Shown here: piece by piece, positions 15,534 through 23,793 of the stretch
How the letters are laid out: the number at the start of each line of letters is the position of its first letter
Position numbering within the stretch: the stretch's first letter is position 1
Assembly: GCA_949948715.1 (NCBI GenBank)
Contig: CATLGW010000014.1
Span: forward strand, 1-55,713
Direction: 5' to 3'
DNA: 55,713 nucleotides
Source: an uncultured Lachnospiraceae bacterium
GTDB lineage: Bacteria > Bacillota > Clostridia > Lachnospirales > Lachnospiraceae
Notes under the pieces: generated by a model
Database searches by the model: none
What the model saw: the letters and a program-made list of their open reading frames with translations, nothing else
Told to the model about the DNA's origin: nothing
Made by a program: the position numbers and the translations under genes

Positions 15534-17009
15534 CTACTTGGAATTGTCCCCCGCCTCCGCGGCTCCCGGCAGCCTGCGGCGCAGCAGCCGGTTTTTAAGC
15601 CGTCTGCCGTCAAAGGGAATCAGAGGATAGATATAGCTCGTGTGGGCCACGGTGCGGTTGCACACAATGGACAGGATGGTTATGAGAATTCCGGCTCCAT
15701 AGCCCCAAACTCCGAAAAATTCCGTGAGAATAAGGTTCAGAATGCGCATGAACTTCAGCGCATAGCCCAGCTCATAGTTTGCCTGGGTATAATTGGCGAT
15801 GGCCACAAAAGCCATATACAGCATGACCTCCGAGGAAAACCATCCGCTGTTTACGGAAAATTCGCCCAGCACCAGAGCCGCCATAACACTCAATGGCGTA
15901 CTCAGCATATTCGGAGTGTTCACCGCCGCCAGCCGCAGCCCGTCTATGGCCAGCTCCAGAATAAGAAACTGCCAGATCAGAGGGACATTGGGAGACTCCT
16001 TTAACAGGACAAAGGAAAAGCTGTCCGGCACCCACTCCGAATGGGTGGCCAAAAGCAGGTAGGTGGGCGTCACCAGATAGGTTAACAGGGCGATCAGCAT
16101 TCTTGTCACCCGCAGATAGGTTCCCGTGATGGGAGGGAAATAGTAATCGTCCGCCTCCTCCAGCACATCAAAGATGGTGGTGGGCATAATCATGGCCGAA
16201 GGGGAATTGTCCACCAAAATAACAATATTTCCCTCCAGCACCTGGGAAGCCGCCGTATCCGGCCGCTCCGTATACTTAAACTTGGGAAAGGGATTGTACC
16301 ATCTCCTCTGATAAAGACATTCCGCCAGACTCTCCTGATTCATTGTCAGGGAATCCACCCGGATACTCTGAATCTTTCTCTTGATATCCTCCAAAAAGAC
16401 ATGATCCACCCGGCTCTCCATATAGGAGATCACAATGTCCGTCCTGGAGCTCTCCCCCGCGCTCATTATTTCCATGCGCAGGTCTGTGCTGCGGATTCGC
16501 CGGCGTATCAGCGCAGTGTTGTGCACCAGAGTTTCCACAAATCCGTCCTTAGAGCCCCGCAGCACCTTATCCTTCTCCGGCTCCTCCACTCCCCTGGAGG
16601 GATAGGTTCTGGCATCGATCAAAAGAGCCTTGTCAAACCCCTCCACCAGCAGGACAAACACCCCGGACAGCAGGGACTTGAGAATCGTGTCCCATTTGTC
16701 CTCTATGTCCACCTCCACATAGGAAACTCCTTTGGACATATCGTGGGCATCCTTCGGCATGGTATCCGGAGCCAGATCCATAAACTGCTGCAAGAGCTTC
16801 TGCATCAGATCGTCCTTGCAGAAGCCGTCCACCAGATACATACAGGCATCCCTGTCTGCGATACGAATCGTGCGGTAAATCACATCAAAGTTTTTTGAGA
16901 CTGCCAGGGTGTCGTTCATATACCCCATATCCTTCCCGAACTGTCCCGTCATGCGCGTCTTCGACCGCTCTCCTTCCCTCTGTTCCAAACTGTTCCTATC
17001 ACTGCTCAC
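15534..17009 (-). CDS. spoVAF: GerA-family spore protein SpoVAF
   Basis: About 491 residues. SpoVAF belongs to the GerA family of A subunits of germinant receptors and sits in the inner membrane of the spore, where it helps the SpoVA dipicolinate channel and early germination. Residues 1-290 form the cytoplasmic N-terminal domain (VFVLLVEGFDKALLIDARTYPSRGVEEPEKDKVLRG, shown here as its family core), and residues about 300-460 hold five or so membrane helices, then a basic tail. GTG at 17009, nine bases after AAAGGGAG, is the likely start; TTG at 17015 is possible. No spoVA genes follow, so it is isolated from its usual partners. It ends just before the cotJ promoter. Confidence 0.85.
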   Translation of the reverse strand: MSSDRNSLEQREGERSKTRMTGQFGKDMGYMNDTLAVSKNFDVIYRTIRIADRDACMYLVDGFCKDDLMQKLLQQFMDLAPDTMPKDAHDMSKGVSYVEVDIEDKWDTILKSLLSGVFVLLVEGFDKALLIDARTYPSRGVEEPEKDKVLRGSKDGFVETLVHNTALIRRRIRSTDLRMEIMSAGESSRTDIVISYMESRVDHVFLEDIKRKIQSIRVDSLTMNQESLAECLYQRRWYNPFPKFKYTERPDTAASQVLEGNIVILVDNSPSAMIMPTTIFDVLEEADDYYFPPITGTYLRVTRMLIALLTYLVTPTYLLLATHSEWVPDSFSFVLLKESPNVPLIWQFLILELAIDGLRLAAVNTPNMLSTPLSVMAALVLGEFSVNSGWFSSEVMLYMAFVAIANYTQANYELGYALKFMRILNLILTEFFGVWGYGAGILITILSIVCNRTVAHTSYIYPLIPFDGRRLKNRLLRRRLPGAAEAGDNSK

Positions 17010-17077
17010 AATCAAAAACTCCCTTTCCGGTTTTTCCTCTAGCTTGTCCGAAAAAGGAGTTTTCTATGCTTTTACAT

Positions 17078-17590
17078 TTATTTCGTGGTACTTCCAAATC
17101 CCCCGTTGCGGACGCCCTTCGCCTCGTCGTCCACAGTGATGCCGTACTCTAAAAAGATTCCCTGGGCAAAGGCCACATTCTCCGCCACCTCCACCCTTTT
17201 CCCCTCCTTAGAGTCGTTGGTCATTTTGATAAAAATATGCCCCTCATTGTCGGAGTGGAAATAGTCGCTGTCGATAATGCCCACCGTATTGTCCATCTGC
17301 AGACGGTATTTGAAGCCCAATCCACTCCTGGGATACAGCTTAAGCACCCAGCCTTCCTCCATCTCGGCCCGGATTCCCGTAGGGATGCGGATTGTCTCGC
17401 CGGGCGCTAAGGAAAACCCAAAGGGCGCAAAAAAATCATACCCTGCGCTGCCCCGGGTAGCCCTGAGAGGAAGCCGGACGGAATCATATATCCTCTGTGC
17501 CTCTTCCCGGGTTATCCCTGAAAAATCTTTTACAACCGCATTTACAAACTGCTCACTGCTCACCCTGTGAAATTTTGCGATCCTGCGCAT
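17078..17590 (-). CDS. dut: dUTP diphosphatase (trimeric dUTPase)
   Basis: Hydrolyses dUTP to dUMP, keeping uracil out of DNA and feeding thymidylate synthesis. All five trimeric dUTPase motifs are present in order: SAGYDFF, PRSGLGFK, GIIDSDYF with GHIFIK, VAFAQG, and GGFGSTTK. About 170 residues, of which the first 50 (RIAKFHRVSSEQF...) are an N-terminal extension common in Clostridia. The ATG at 17590 follows AGAGGT by five bases. It lies downstream of nrdG with a gap of about 140 bases, so the cluster groups dNTP-related genes. Confidence 0.9.
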   Translation of the reverse strand: MRRIAKFHRVSSEQFVNAVVKDFSGITREEAQRIYDSVRLPLRATRGSAGYDFFAPFGFSLAPGETIRIPTGIRAEMEEGWVLKLYPRSGLGFKYRLQMDNTVGIIDSDYFHSDNEGHIFIKMTNDSKEGKRVEVAENVAFAQGIFLEYGITVDDEAKGVRNGGFGSTTK

Positions 17591-17733
17591 CTTGTACCTC
17601 TGTCCCCTATTCTTCCTGTTCCAAATTCTATGGCCAACACCAAAAGTAAAACCTTTCCGCCCGGCGCGGGCCGCCCGATCACGCGGCATATGTCCCGCTC
17701 CATACCAAACACAACCGTCGGCACACGGCTTCG

Positions 17734-18258
17734 TCAATCGGCAACGCCCTCGAAATAATCCGGGCAGTGCAACACCGGCACCGCAGGATTTTCACTGTCC
17801 AAAGTCTCCTGCACATCGATAACCCGCTGATTCTTGCTGCCCTTCCAGAGGAGCTTCACATCGCCCTCCTCCACACGGAACTCCCCGTCCACCAGCACAT
17901 CCACATAACGCATTACCGGGTGATTTCTGACGTCCTCCCATACATCCCCCGTGTAGAGCCAGATCGTCTTACGGGGATATCTCTGGCGAATCTCCTCGCA
18001 CAGCTTTCTCACCCCCAGACTGTTGGCCGGGTGAAGCGGGTCTCCTCCGGAAAAGGTAATGCCGGATATATAATTCTTGTCAAGCTGCTCAAAAATCTCC
18101 TGTCTGGCCGCCTCGTCAAAGGGCAGCCCTCCGTAGGGGTCCCAGGTAACGGGGTTCTGGCACTCCCGGCAGCAATGATTGCAGCCTGCCACCCACAGAA
18201 CCACCCGCAGTCCGTCCCCGTTGCTCATATCGTCCTTGGTTATATTGTGATATCTCAT
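17734..18258 (-). CDS. nrdG: Anaerobic ribonucleotide reductase activase
   Basis: A radical-SAM enzyme that installs the glycyl radical on NrdD. The 4Fe-4S motif CxxxCxxC is visible as CNHCCREC at about residue 26, followed by FSGGDPLHPAN (SAM-binding GGDP). 174 residues, the normal small NrdG size. The ATG at 18258 (MRYHNITKDD) has GAGGA about 11 bases upstream; the longer upstream frame is shadow. It starts 32 bases after nrdD ends, so the two are one transcript. Confidence 0.92.
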   Translation of the reverse strand: MRYHNITKDDMSNGDGLRVVLWVAGCNHCCRECQNPVTWDPYGGLPFDEAARQEIFEQLDKNYISGITFSGGDPLHPANSLGVRKLCEEIRQRYPRKTIWLYTGDVWEDVRNHPVMRYVDVLVDGEFRVEEGDVKLLWKGSKNQRVIDVQETLDSENPAVPVLHCPDYFEGVAD

Positions 18259-18290
18259 ATTGATCTGTTTCCTCGCAATCCCCTCTGACC

Positions 18291-20480
18291 TCACATACTT
18301 TTCCGCTCTGCGATCTCGGCCATCTTGGCCTCGTTGAGCCTGGTGTCCCCGTGTACCCGGGAATAGGAGAGATAACCGTTCATCCGGTCGATCTTGGTCA
18401 GATTGCGGCTTCCGCACTTGGGACATACGTCCATCTCCAGCTCCTGATGTCCGCAGTCGTCACAGTAGGCCAAAGACAAATTCACACCCTCATAAAATCC
18501 CATCTCCATAGCCCGGTGTATCAGGGTCTTGATGGCTTCAATATTGTAGTCTATGGGGTATTTCACATACTGAATCTTACCCCCGTTGCTCAGATCCCAG
18601 AAACGGTTCTCCAAATCCTGCTTCTCAATGGGCGTAATATCCTCCGTCACATGACAGTGGAAGCTGTTACTCACATACTCCCTGTCGGACACTCCCTCCA
18701 CAATTCCGTATTTCTTTCGGAACTGCTTGATCTGCAGCCCGCAAAGGCTCTCCGCGGGGGTACCGTAGATAGCGTAGAGATTGCCGTCCTTCTCCTTAAA
18801 TTCCGTGATCTTGCTGTTGATATATTCCATGACCTCCACCGCGAAGGCGCCGTCCTCCACCAGGGATTTGCCGTTGTAGAGCTCCTGCAGCTCATTCAGG
18901 GCCGTGATCCCGAAGCTGGCTGTGGCTGCCTTAAGGAGGGGCTTAATCTTGTCGTGAGGGCCCAGATGCCCGCCCAGGAAGCCTCCCTCGCAGTACGCCA
19001 GGGGGTTCGTGGATGCCCGCATCTCTCCCAGATAGGCATAGGTGCGGATGTGAAGCTGACGAATGAGCTCCAGGTAATAGTCCAGCACCTCATAGAAATC
19101 CCTGCTCTCCTTCCTGGCCTTCGCCAGAATCATGGGCAAATGCAGAGATACGGCTCCGATATTGAAGCGGCCCACAAAAACAGGCACATCCTTATCATCC
19201 GCAGGGTACATACCGCCCCTCTCGTACCAGGGGGACAAAAACGCCCTGCAGCCCATAGGGGAGACGATTTTCCCATACTGCTTGTACATACTGGCCACAT
19301 AGCCCTTTCCGGTGAGGCTCAGCCAATCGGGATACATGGTCTTGGCGGAGCACTGCACTCCCGCCTCGAACACATCCTCCAGAGGCTTCCCGGGGCCGTG
19401 CAGATTTTCGTCGTACAAAAACACAATCTTCGGAAACAGAACGGGCTTTCTGCACTCCTTCTTGCCCTGTCCCTTCCTCCTGACATTCAGCATGGTGATC
19501 GTCGCCAGCCTGGCGAATCTCCCGGCGCCAACCCCCGCCGTCACGGTAATAAAAGGGTAATCCCCCCTGCTGCTGGCCACGGTGTTGAATTTGTACTCCC
19601 ATCCCTGGAAGCCCTGCTCAAATTCTTTCACCACATCGGCGTAGGACACCTCCTCGGCCTTCGCCCTGTCAATTCCCAGGCCGAGATATTTTTCCAGATT
19701 GCGCTTATAGGACTTCTCGGCATAGGGCTCCAGGATTTCGTCCACACTGGGCACCGTGAAACCTCCATACTGCTGGCTGGCAGCGCTCAGCACGATATCT
19801 CCGATCACATCAAAGGCCACGTCCAGGGTCTTGGGCTCGTTATACCAGATGTTGCCCATCTCAAATCCCCCTGTCAGGACGCTCTGCACGTCAAACAGAC
19901 AGCAGTTCATGGTATCGCGCCTGGCGGACATATCATGGACATAGATGTACCCGTCCCGGCAGGCCTGTATCTCCTCGGTGGTCATGAAAAATTTCTGATA
20001 CAGCTCCTTGTTGAGCTGGTTGAAAATCAGGCTTCTCTTGGTGGAAACCAACGCGGAATCCGTGTTGGCATTCTCCTTGTCCCCGATGTACATGATAGAC
20101 TGGCTCTTTTTGTACACATCATCCAGCATACGCACAAAATCCTGCTTGTAATTGCGATAATCCCGGTAACTCTTTGCCACGATGGGCTTCACCTGCTCCA
20201 GGGCGCTCTCCACGATATTGTGCATGATGGGAATGGGAATCTCGTCGGAATCCAGCTCGTTTACCTTGTCCACCACATACTGGCAGATATGACGCTTCTC
20301 CTCCTCCGTAAACTTGGTCAGCGCCCTGTAGGCGCTTTTTCCCACAGCGTCAATGACCTTCTGAACATTGAAGCCCTCCTTGCTGCCGTCCTTCTTGATG
20401 ACGCATACCGTGTGCTCCGGCTGAAACAACGCGCCGTAGTTTTCATCGTCCTTCTCCGCCCGCTCAAAGTTACTGCTCAT
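18291..20480 (-). CDS. nrdD: Anaerobic ribonucleoside-triphosphate reductase (class III)
   Basis: Reduces NTPs to dNTPs without oxygen using a glycyl radical. About 729 residues: an ATP-cone allosteric domain near residues 22-115 (VIKKDGSKEGFNVQKVIDAVGKSAY), the ten-stranded reductase barrel (DTMNCCLFDVQS is conserved), then a zinc site (CDDC and CPKC) and the glycyl-radical loop (RMNGYLS), with the radical on the Gly of NGYL. The ATG at 20480 has GGAAGGA upstream. It is preceded by two NrdR boxes and followed by nrdG. The organism therefore makes dNTPs anaerobically. Confidence 0.95.
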   Translation of the reverse strand: MSSNFERAEKDDENYGALFQPEHTVCVIKKDGSKEGFNVQKVIDAVGKSAYRALTKFTEEEKRHICQYVVDKVNELDSDEIPIPIMHNIVESALEQVKPIVAKSYRDYRNYKQDFVRMLDDVYKKSQSIMYIGDKENANTDSALVSTKRSLIFNQLNKELYQKFFMTTEEIQACRDGYIYVHDMSARRDTMNCCLFDVQSVLTGGFEMGNIWYNEPKTLDVAFDVIGDIVLSAASQQYGGFTVPSVDEILEPYAEKSYKRNLEKYLGLGIDRAKAEEVSYADVVKEFEQGFQGWEYKFNTVASSRGDYPFITVTAGVGAGRFARLATITMLNVRRKGQGKKECRKPVLFPKIVFLYDENLHGPGKPLEDVFEAGVQCSAKTMYPDWLSLTGKGYVASMYKQYGKIVSPMGCRAFLSPWYERGGMYPADDKDVPVFVGRFNIGAVSLHLPMILAKARKESRDFYEVLDYYLELIRQLHIRTYAYLGEMRASTNPLAYCEGGFLGGHLGPHDKIKPLLKAATASFGITALNELQELYNGKSLVEDGAFAVEVMEYINSKITEFKEKDGNLYAIYGTPAESLCGLQIKQFRKKYGIVEGVSDREYVSNSFHCHVTEDITPIEKQDLENRFWDLSNGGKIQYVKYPIDYNIEAIKTLIHRAMEMGFYEGVNLSLAYCDDCGHQELEMDVCPKCGSRNLTKIDRMNGYLSYSRVHGDTRLNEAKMAEIAERKSM

Positions 20481-20538
20481 TCTCTCATTCCTTCCCTGGC
20501 CAAACTGTCCTGAATCCTGCACCTTCCCACACATCAGG

Positions 20539-20585
20539 ATACTATATCTGGTGTTATTTTAACCTTTACTTCCAATATATTGTGT
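20539..20585. promoter_or_regulatory. Pair of NrdR boxes upstream of nrdDG
   Basis: Two 16-base boxes, ATACTATATCTGGTGT (20539-20554) and TTCCAATATATTGTGT (20570-20585), each match the NrdR consensus ACACWATATATWGTGT at 13 of 16 positions by my count. Their starts are exactly 31 bases apart, the usual phase of NrdR pairs. They lie 60-105 bases before the nrdD start, so NrdR repression when ATP/dATP is high is expected. nrdR itself is not in the window. Confidence 0.8.
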
Positions 20586-20635
20586 CTTTTTAGTATAAAG
20601 AAGATTTTACCACTTGTCAATGAGAGATAATATAC

Positions 20636-20666
20636 AAAAAAGGTATCTGAAATTTAGATACCTTTT
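20636..20666 (-). terminator. Terminator after the aminotransferase gene
   Basis: Arms AAAAGGTATCT and AGATACCTTTT with a seven-base loop, followed by TTTTTTG on the minus strand. It lies ten bases past the aminotransferase stop and isolates that operon from nrdDG. Confidence 0.8.
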
Positions 20667-20676
20667 AGAACAAATC

Positions 20677-21870
20677 CTACTTGACTTCCCGCAAAATGCC
20701 GCTACGGTCCACTGTCTCCAGAGCCTCCGCTATGGTTTCCACGGGAAGCACCAGAGCGAAGCGCACATGACCCTTTCCCAGCGCTCCGAAGCTGCTGCCG
20801 GGGGTGCACAGCACTCCGGTTCGGGACAACAGCTCCGTCACAAAGCCCACATCGTCCTCCCCGAAACGCTCCGGTATCCTGCTCCAGGCGAACATGGTTC
20901 CCTGGCTGCGCTCAAAGGCCCAGCCCAGCCCCGTAAAGCCGTCACAGAGGGCATTTCTGCGTCTCTCGTATTCCCCGCACTGAGCCCTGACGCCGTCGTC
21001 GGGCCCCGTCAAAGCCGCCAAAGCCCCGTACTGCACCGGAAGGAAGGTTCCATAGTCGATCTGTGAGCGCAGCTTCTTGAAATTCTGCACAATGTCCCGG
21101 TTTCCCACCAAAAATCCGGCCCTGGCCCCGGTGTAATTAAAGGATTTGGACAAGGAATAGAATTCCACCCCTACCTCCTTCGCCCCGGGGAAGGAGAGGA
21201 AGGAGCGTCCCACCCTTCCATCGTAGATAATATCCGAGTAGGCATTGTCATGGACGATCAGAATCTCATTCTCCTCCGCCCAGGGCACCAGCCGTTCATA
21301 AAAGCTGTCCGGCGCCGCCTTGCACACAGGATTCAGAGGGTAGGACACAATCATCATCCTGGCTCTCTCCCCGGCGCCCTTTCCGTAGGAGGCTGCGATG
21401 GCCTCCAAATTCGGCAGATAGTCGTTTTCCTCGTCCAGCTCATAGGTCACCAGCCTGGCTCCCGCAAGGGTGGGACCCACGGAAAAGATGGGATAACCCG
21501 GATCCGGCACCAGCACGATATCCCCGGGGTCCACCAAAGACAGACCGATGTGAGCGATGCCCTCCTGGGAGCCGTAGACGCTCATAATCTCGTCGGACTC
21601 AAGCTCCACCCCGTACCGCTTTTTGTACCTCTCTGCCACGGCCTGTATCAGTTCCGGCAGTTCCGTCAGGGCATACTTATAATTCTTCGGCTCCCCGGCC
21701 GCCTTCACCACAGCCTCCATAATATGTCCGGCGGGCTCAAAATCCGGCGTGCCCACGGAAAAATTGTACACCCTCTCCCCCCGGGCCTCCCGCTCCTTCT
21801 TCTTTTCATCCAACACCTGGAAAATACCTTCCTCAAAGCTCTCCATTCTCTTAGACGGCTCAATTCTCAT
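20677..21870 (-). CDS. Class I/II PLP aminotransferase
   Basis: 397 residues, fold type I. Visible hallmarks: the PLP lysine in SLSKSFNYTGARAGF, the VHDNAYSDI loop with the pyridine-binding Asp, SYPLNPVCKAAP (usual NPTG replaced by NPVC), and VPDPGYPIF. The sequence resembles the DapL/aspartate-aminotransferase branch common in Clostridia; the substrate cannot be read off. The ATG at 21870 has GGGAGG seven bases upstream and begins two bases after the WYL regulator stops. Last gene of a four- or five-gene unit ending at the terminator beside it. Confidence 0.85.
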   Translation of the reverse strand: MRIEPSKRMESFEEGIFQVLDEKKKEREARGERVYNFSVGTPDFEPAGHIMEAVVKAAGEPKNYKYALTELPELIQAVAERYKKRYGVELESDEIMSVYGSQEGIAHIGLSLVDPGDIVLVPDPGYPIFSVGPTLAGARLVTYELDEENDYLPNLEAIAASYGKGAGERARMMIVSYPLNPVCKAAPDSFYERLVPWAEENEILIVHDNAYSDIIYDGRVGRSFLSFPGAKEVGVEFYSLSKSFNYTGARAGFLVGNRDIVQNFKKLRSQIDYGTFLPVQYGALAALTGPDDGVRAQCGEYERRRNALCDGFTGLGWAFERSQGTMFAWSRIPERFGEDDVGFVTELLSRTGVLCTPGSSFGALGKGHVRFALVLPVETIAEALETVDRSGILREVK

Positions 21871-21872
21871 CG

Positions 21873-22868
21873 CTATGCCTCCCATCTGTCCTGTTTCAAA
21901 ATATTCTCCAGCCACTCCCGATAGCGCTCCCGCACCTCCCCGGGCGATACCACCCGGACGTCGGCGCCTATACCCGCCAGCCAGCCGAAGAACTGGCCGC
22001 TGACCGCCACCTTCACCCGAATCTGAAAGCATTCTCCCGGGAGGGGCCTGATATCCGCCTCTCTGCCGAAGCGGTCCAGCGCCACGCCGATGAGCCTGCC
22101 TGGCAAATGCAGCGTCACCGTCTCCTCCCTGCCGCCGAACATACCGAAGGTGCGATTGGCATAGGCCGCCAGGTCCATCCCCGCCATCTGCTCCACACCC
22201 TCCCTTTTCTCCTCCGCCAGGGACACATCCCCCATCTTGTCCACCCGGTAATGCTTCACAATCCCGTCGAAACTGTCATAGGCCGCCAGATAATAGTTTT
22301 CGTCCCGCCAGATCAACGCCCAGGGGCTGACCCTGCGCCTCCCCTTGTCCCGGGGAACCAGCTCCTTTTTCAGATTCCAGTCCAGATACTCAAAGGCAAC
22401 CTGCCTGTCCTCCTGTATAGCCCTGTGAATGCTGTCTATATTATAGTAAATACTCTCATTCTCCGTCTTTATACGCCCCGCCACATAAACCTGCCGCTGC
22501 AGCTTTCCGGCGTCGTGCCTTCCCGCAAGCTGTTCCAGCTTCTTGATCAGCTCCCTGGATTTTTTCGTGGTGATAAAACGGGAGGACTGCACCGCATCCA
22601 CCAAAAGCTTTAGCTCCGGCAGTTCAAATTCCCGGGAGGCCAGATAATAGCCCCCGCCCTGCCTGCTGTGCACCTGGATAATATCATAGCCGAAATCGCA
22701 CAGCTTCTCCATATCGTCGTAAATGCTTTTGCGCTCGGAATGAATCCCATAAGCCTCCAGGCGGCGAATCAGCTCCGGGGTGCCCATGGGATGGCTCTCG
22801 TCCGTATGTTCTTTCAAAAGCTTGAGAATATAGAGAAGCTTCAGCTTCTGCCCCGGCGATTTTGCCAT
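21873..22868 (-). CDS. WYL-domain transcriptional regulator
   Basis: 331 residues. Residues 8-75 are a winged helix-turn-helix of the DeoR/YafY type (LKLLYILKLLKEHTDE, then TPELIRRLEAYGI, then RKSIYDDMEKL). The middle carries the WYL-type sensor (SPWALIWRDENYYLAAYD, HYRVDKM), followed by a C-terminal extension (GQFFGWLAGIGADVRVVSP) called WCX. Such proteins bind ligands or nucleic acid through the WYL part and act as regulators. It overlaps tightly with the aminotransferase downstream and follows the HAD gene by 40 bases. Its target is probably local but cannot be read from the sequence. Confidence 0.85.
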   Translation of the reverse strand: MAKSPGQKLKLLYILKLLKEHTDESHPMGTPELIRRLEAYGIHSERKSIYDDMEKLCDFGYDIIQVHSRQGGGYYLASREFELPELKLLVDAVQSSRFITTKKSRELIKKLEQLAGRHDAGKLQRQVYVAGRIKTENESIYYNIDSIHRAIQEDRQVAFEYLDWNLKKELVPRDKGRRRVSPWALIWRDENYYLAAYDSFDGIVKHYRVDKMGDVSLAEEKREGVEQMAGMDLAAYANRTFGMFGGREETVTLHLPGRLIGVALDRFGREADIRPLPGECFQIRVKVAVSGQFFGWLAGIGADVRVVSPGEVRERYREWLENILKQDRWEA

Positions 22869-22908
22869 ATCGATTCATCTCACTTTCCATGCAGACCGCC
22901 CCGGCGGC

Positions 22909-23601
22909 TCATATTTCCAGAATATCAAAAATCTGCCCCAGACTCTCAATTTCATAATCCGGCGCATACTCCGCCCCACCTGCTGTGCCCAGAGGGCGAA
23001 ACCAGCAGGTGGCGATTCCCGCCTGCGCGCCGCCCTTGATATCGCTGGTCAGGGAATCTCCCACGATCAGAATCTTCCCTCTGTCCTTCTCCTCCACGCG
23101 CTCCAGACAGTAATCAAAAAAGCCCCTCTGAGGCTTCGACGCTCCGATCTCATCGGAGATAAAGACGCCGTCCATCACATCATAGAGGCCGGATAGCTTC
23201 AACTTATTGGTCTGAGTGGATACGGCCCCGTTCGTGACCACATACTGCCTTACCTCTGCCCTTAAGCTGCGGCAGATCTCCAGGGAATTGTCTATGTAGC
23301 AGTACACCTGCCCCAGGGCCTCCTGATAGGCCCCGGAGAAGGCCTCCGCATCGATCCCCCTCACGTCATATTCCTCAAAAAATGTCAGAAATCTCCCGGT
23401 GAAAAGCTCCTGCCTGGTGATCTCCCCCAGTTCCAGGCGTTTCCAGTACCTGTCATTGATCTGGGAATACCGCCGTATCATCTCATCCGTCACATCTCTG
23501 CCAAACTGCGCAAAGCAGCGTCTGAGGGCAATCCGCTGAGAGTAGAGAAAATCTAAGAGGGTGCCGTCCACATCCCACAGCAAAGTGGAAAATCTCCCCA
23601 T
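22909..23601 (-). CDS. HAD-family nucleotidase (YjjG type)
   Basis: 230 residues. HAD motif I is LLWDVDGTLLDF, motif II is VVTNGAV, and motif III/IV is KPQRGFFDYCLE with VGDSLTSDIKGG. The layout matches the YjjG group, which dephosphorylates nucleoside monophosphates including non-canonical pyrimidines, a house-cleaning role. The ATG at 23601 lies immediately after the stop of a small membrane protein gene. No signal peptide, so cytoplasmic. Role is inferred from family resemblance; substrate is not fixed. Confidence 0.85.
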   Translation of the reverse strand: MGRFSTLLWDVDGTLLDFLYSQRIALRRCFAQFGRDVTDEMIRRYSQINDRYWKRLELGEITRQELFTGRFLTFFEEYDVRGIDAEAFSGAYQEALGQVYCYIDNSLEICRSLRAEVRQYVVTNGAVSTQTNKLKLSGLYDVMDGVFISDEIGASKPQRGFFDYCLERVEEKDRGKILIVGDSLTSDIKGGAQAGIATCWFRPLGTAGGAEYAPDYEIESLGQIFDILEI

Positions 23602-23605
23602 TAAA

Positions 23606-23761
23606 CTATTCCGCCTCCCCGGAAGCTTCCGTCAAAGCCTCCGTCTGATTCTTTTTCTTGCGCAGGGTGATACCGATGGCCGCCGCCACGGCGCACAGGG
23701 CCACGATCACCAGTAATAAAACCGCATAGGACAGAAAAGTATTTAAAAAGCTGACTAACAT
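23606..23761 (-). CDS. Small single-pass membrane protein
   Basis: 51 residues: short N-terminus, one hydrophobic helix (residues about 5-31, ending AAAIG), then a basic patch (RKKKNQ) and an acidic tail (EALTEASGEAE), a tidy Type III membrane protein. GGAGG lies ten bases before the ATG. It ends four bases before the nucleotidase start. An overlapping longer frame (23601-24047) has no protein-like character. I think similar small proteins occur beside unrelated genes in Lachnospiraceae, but I cannot name a family. Confidence 0.6.
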   Translation of the reverse strand: MLVSFLNTFLSYAVLLLVIVALCAVAAAIGITLRKKKNQTEALTEASGEAE

Positions 23762-23793
23762 ATCGCATGATCCTCCTTTTCTTACAGCTTCCT

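Noticed and set aside
18351..20513. A 720-codon open frame on the plus strand opposite nrdD
   Set aside because: It is the mirror of a codon-biased real gene; composition is His/Leu/Val/Ile-rich and there is no ribosome binding site or domain.
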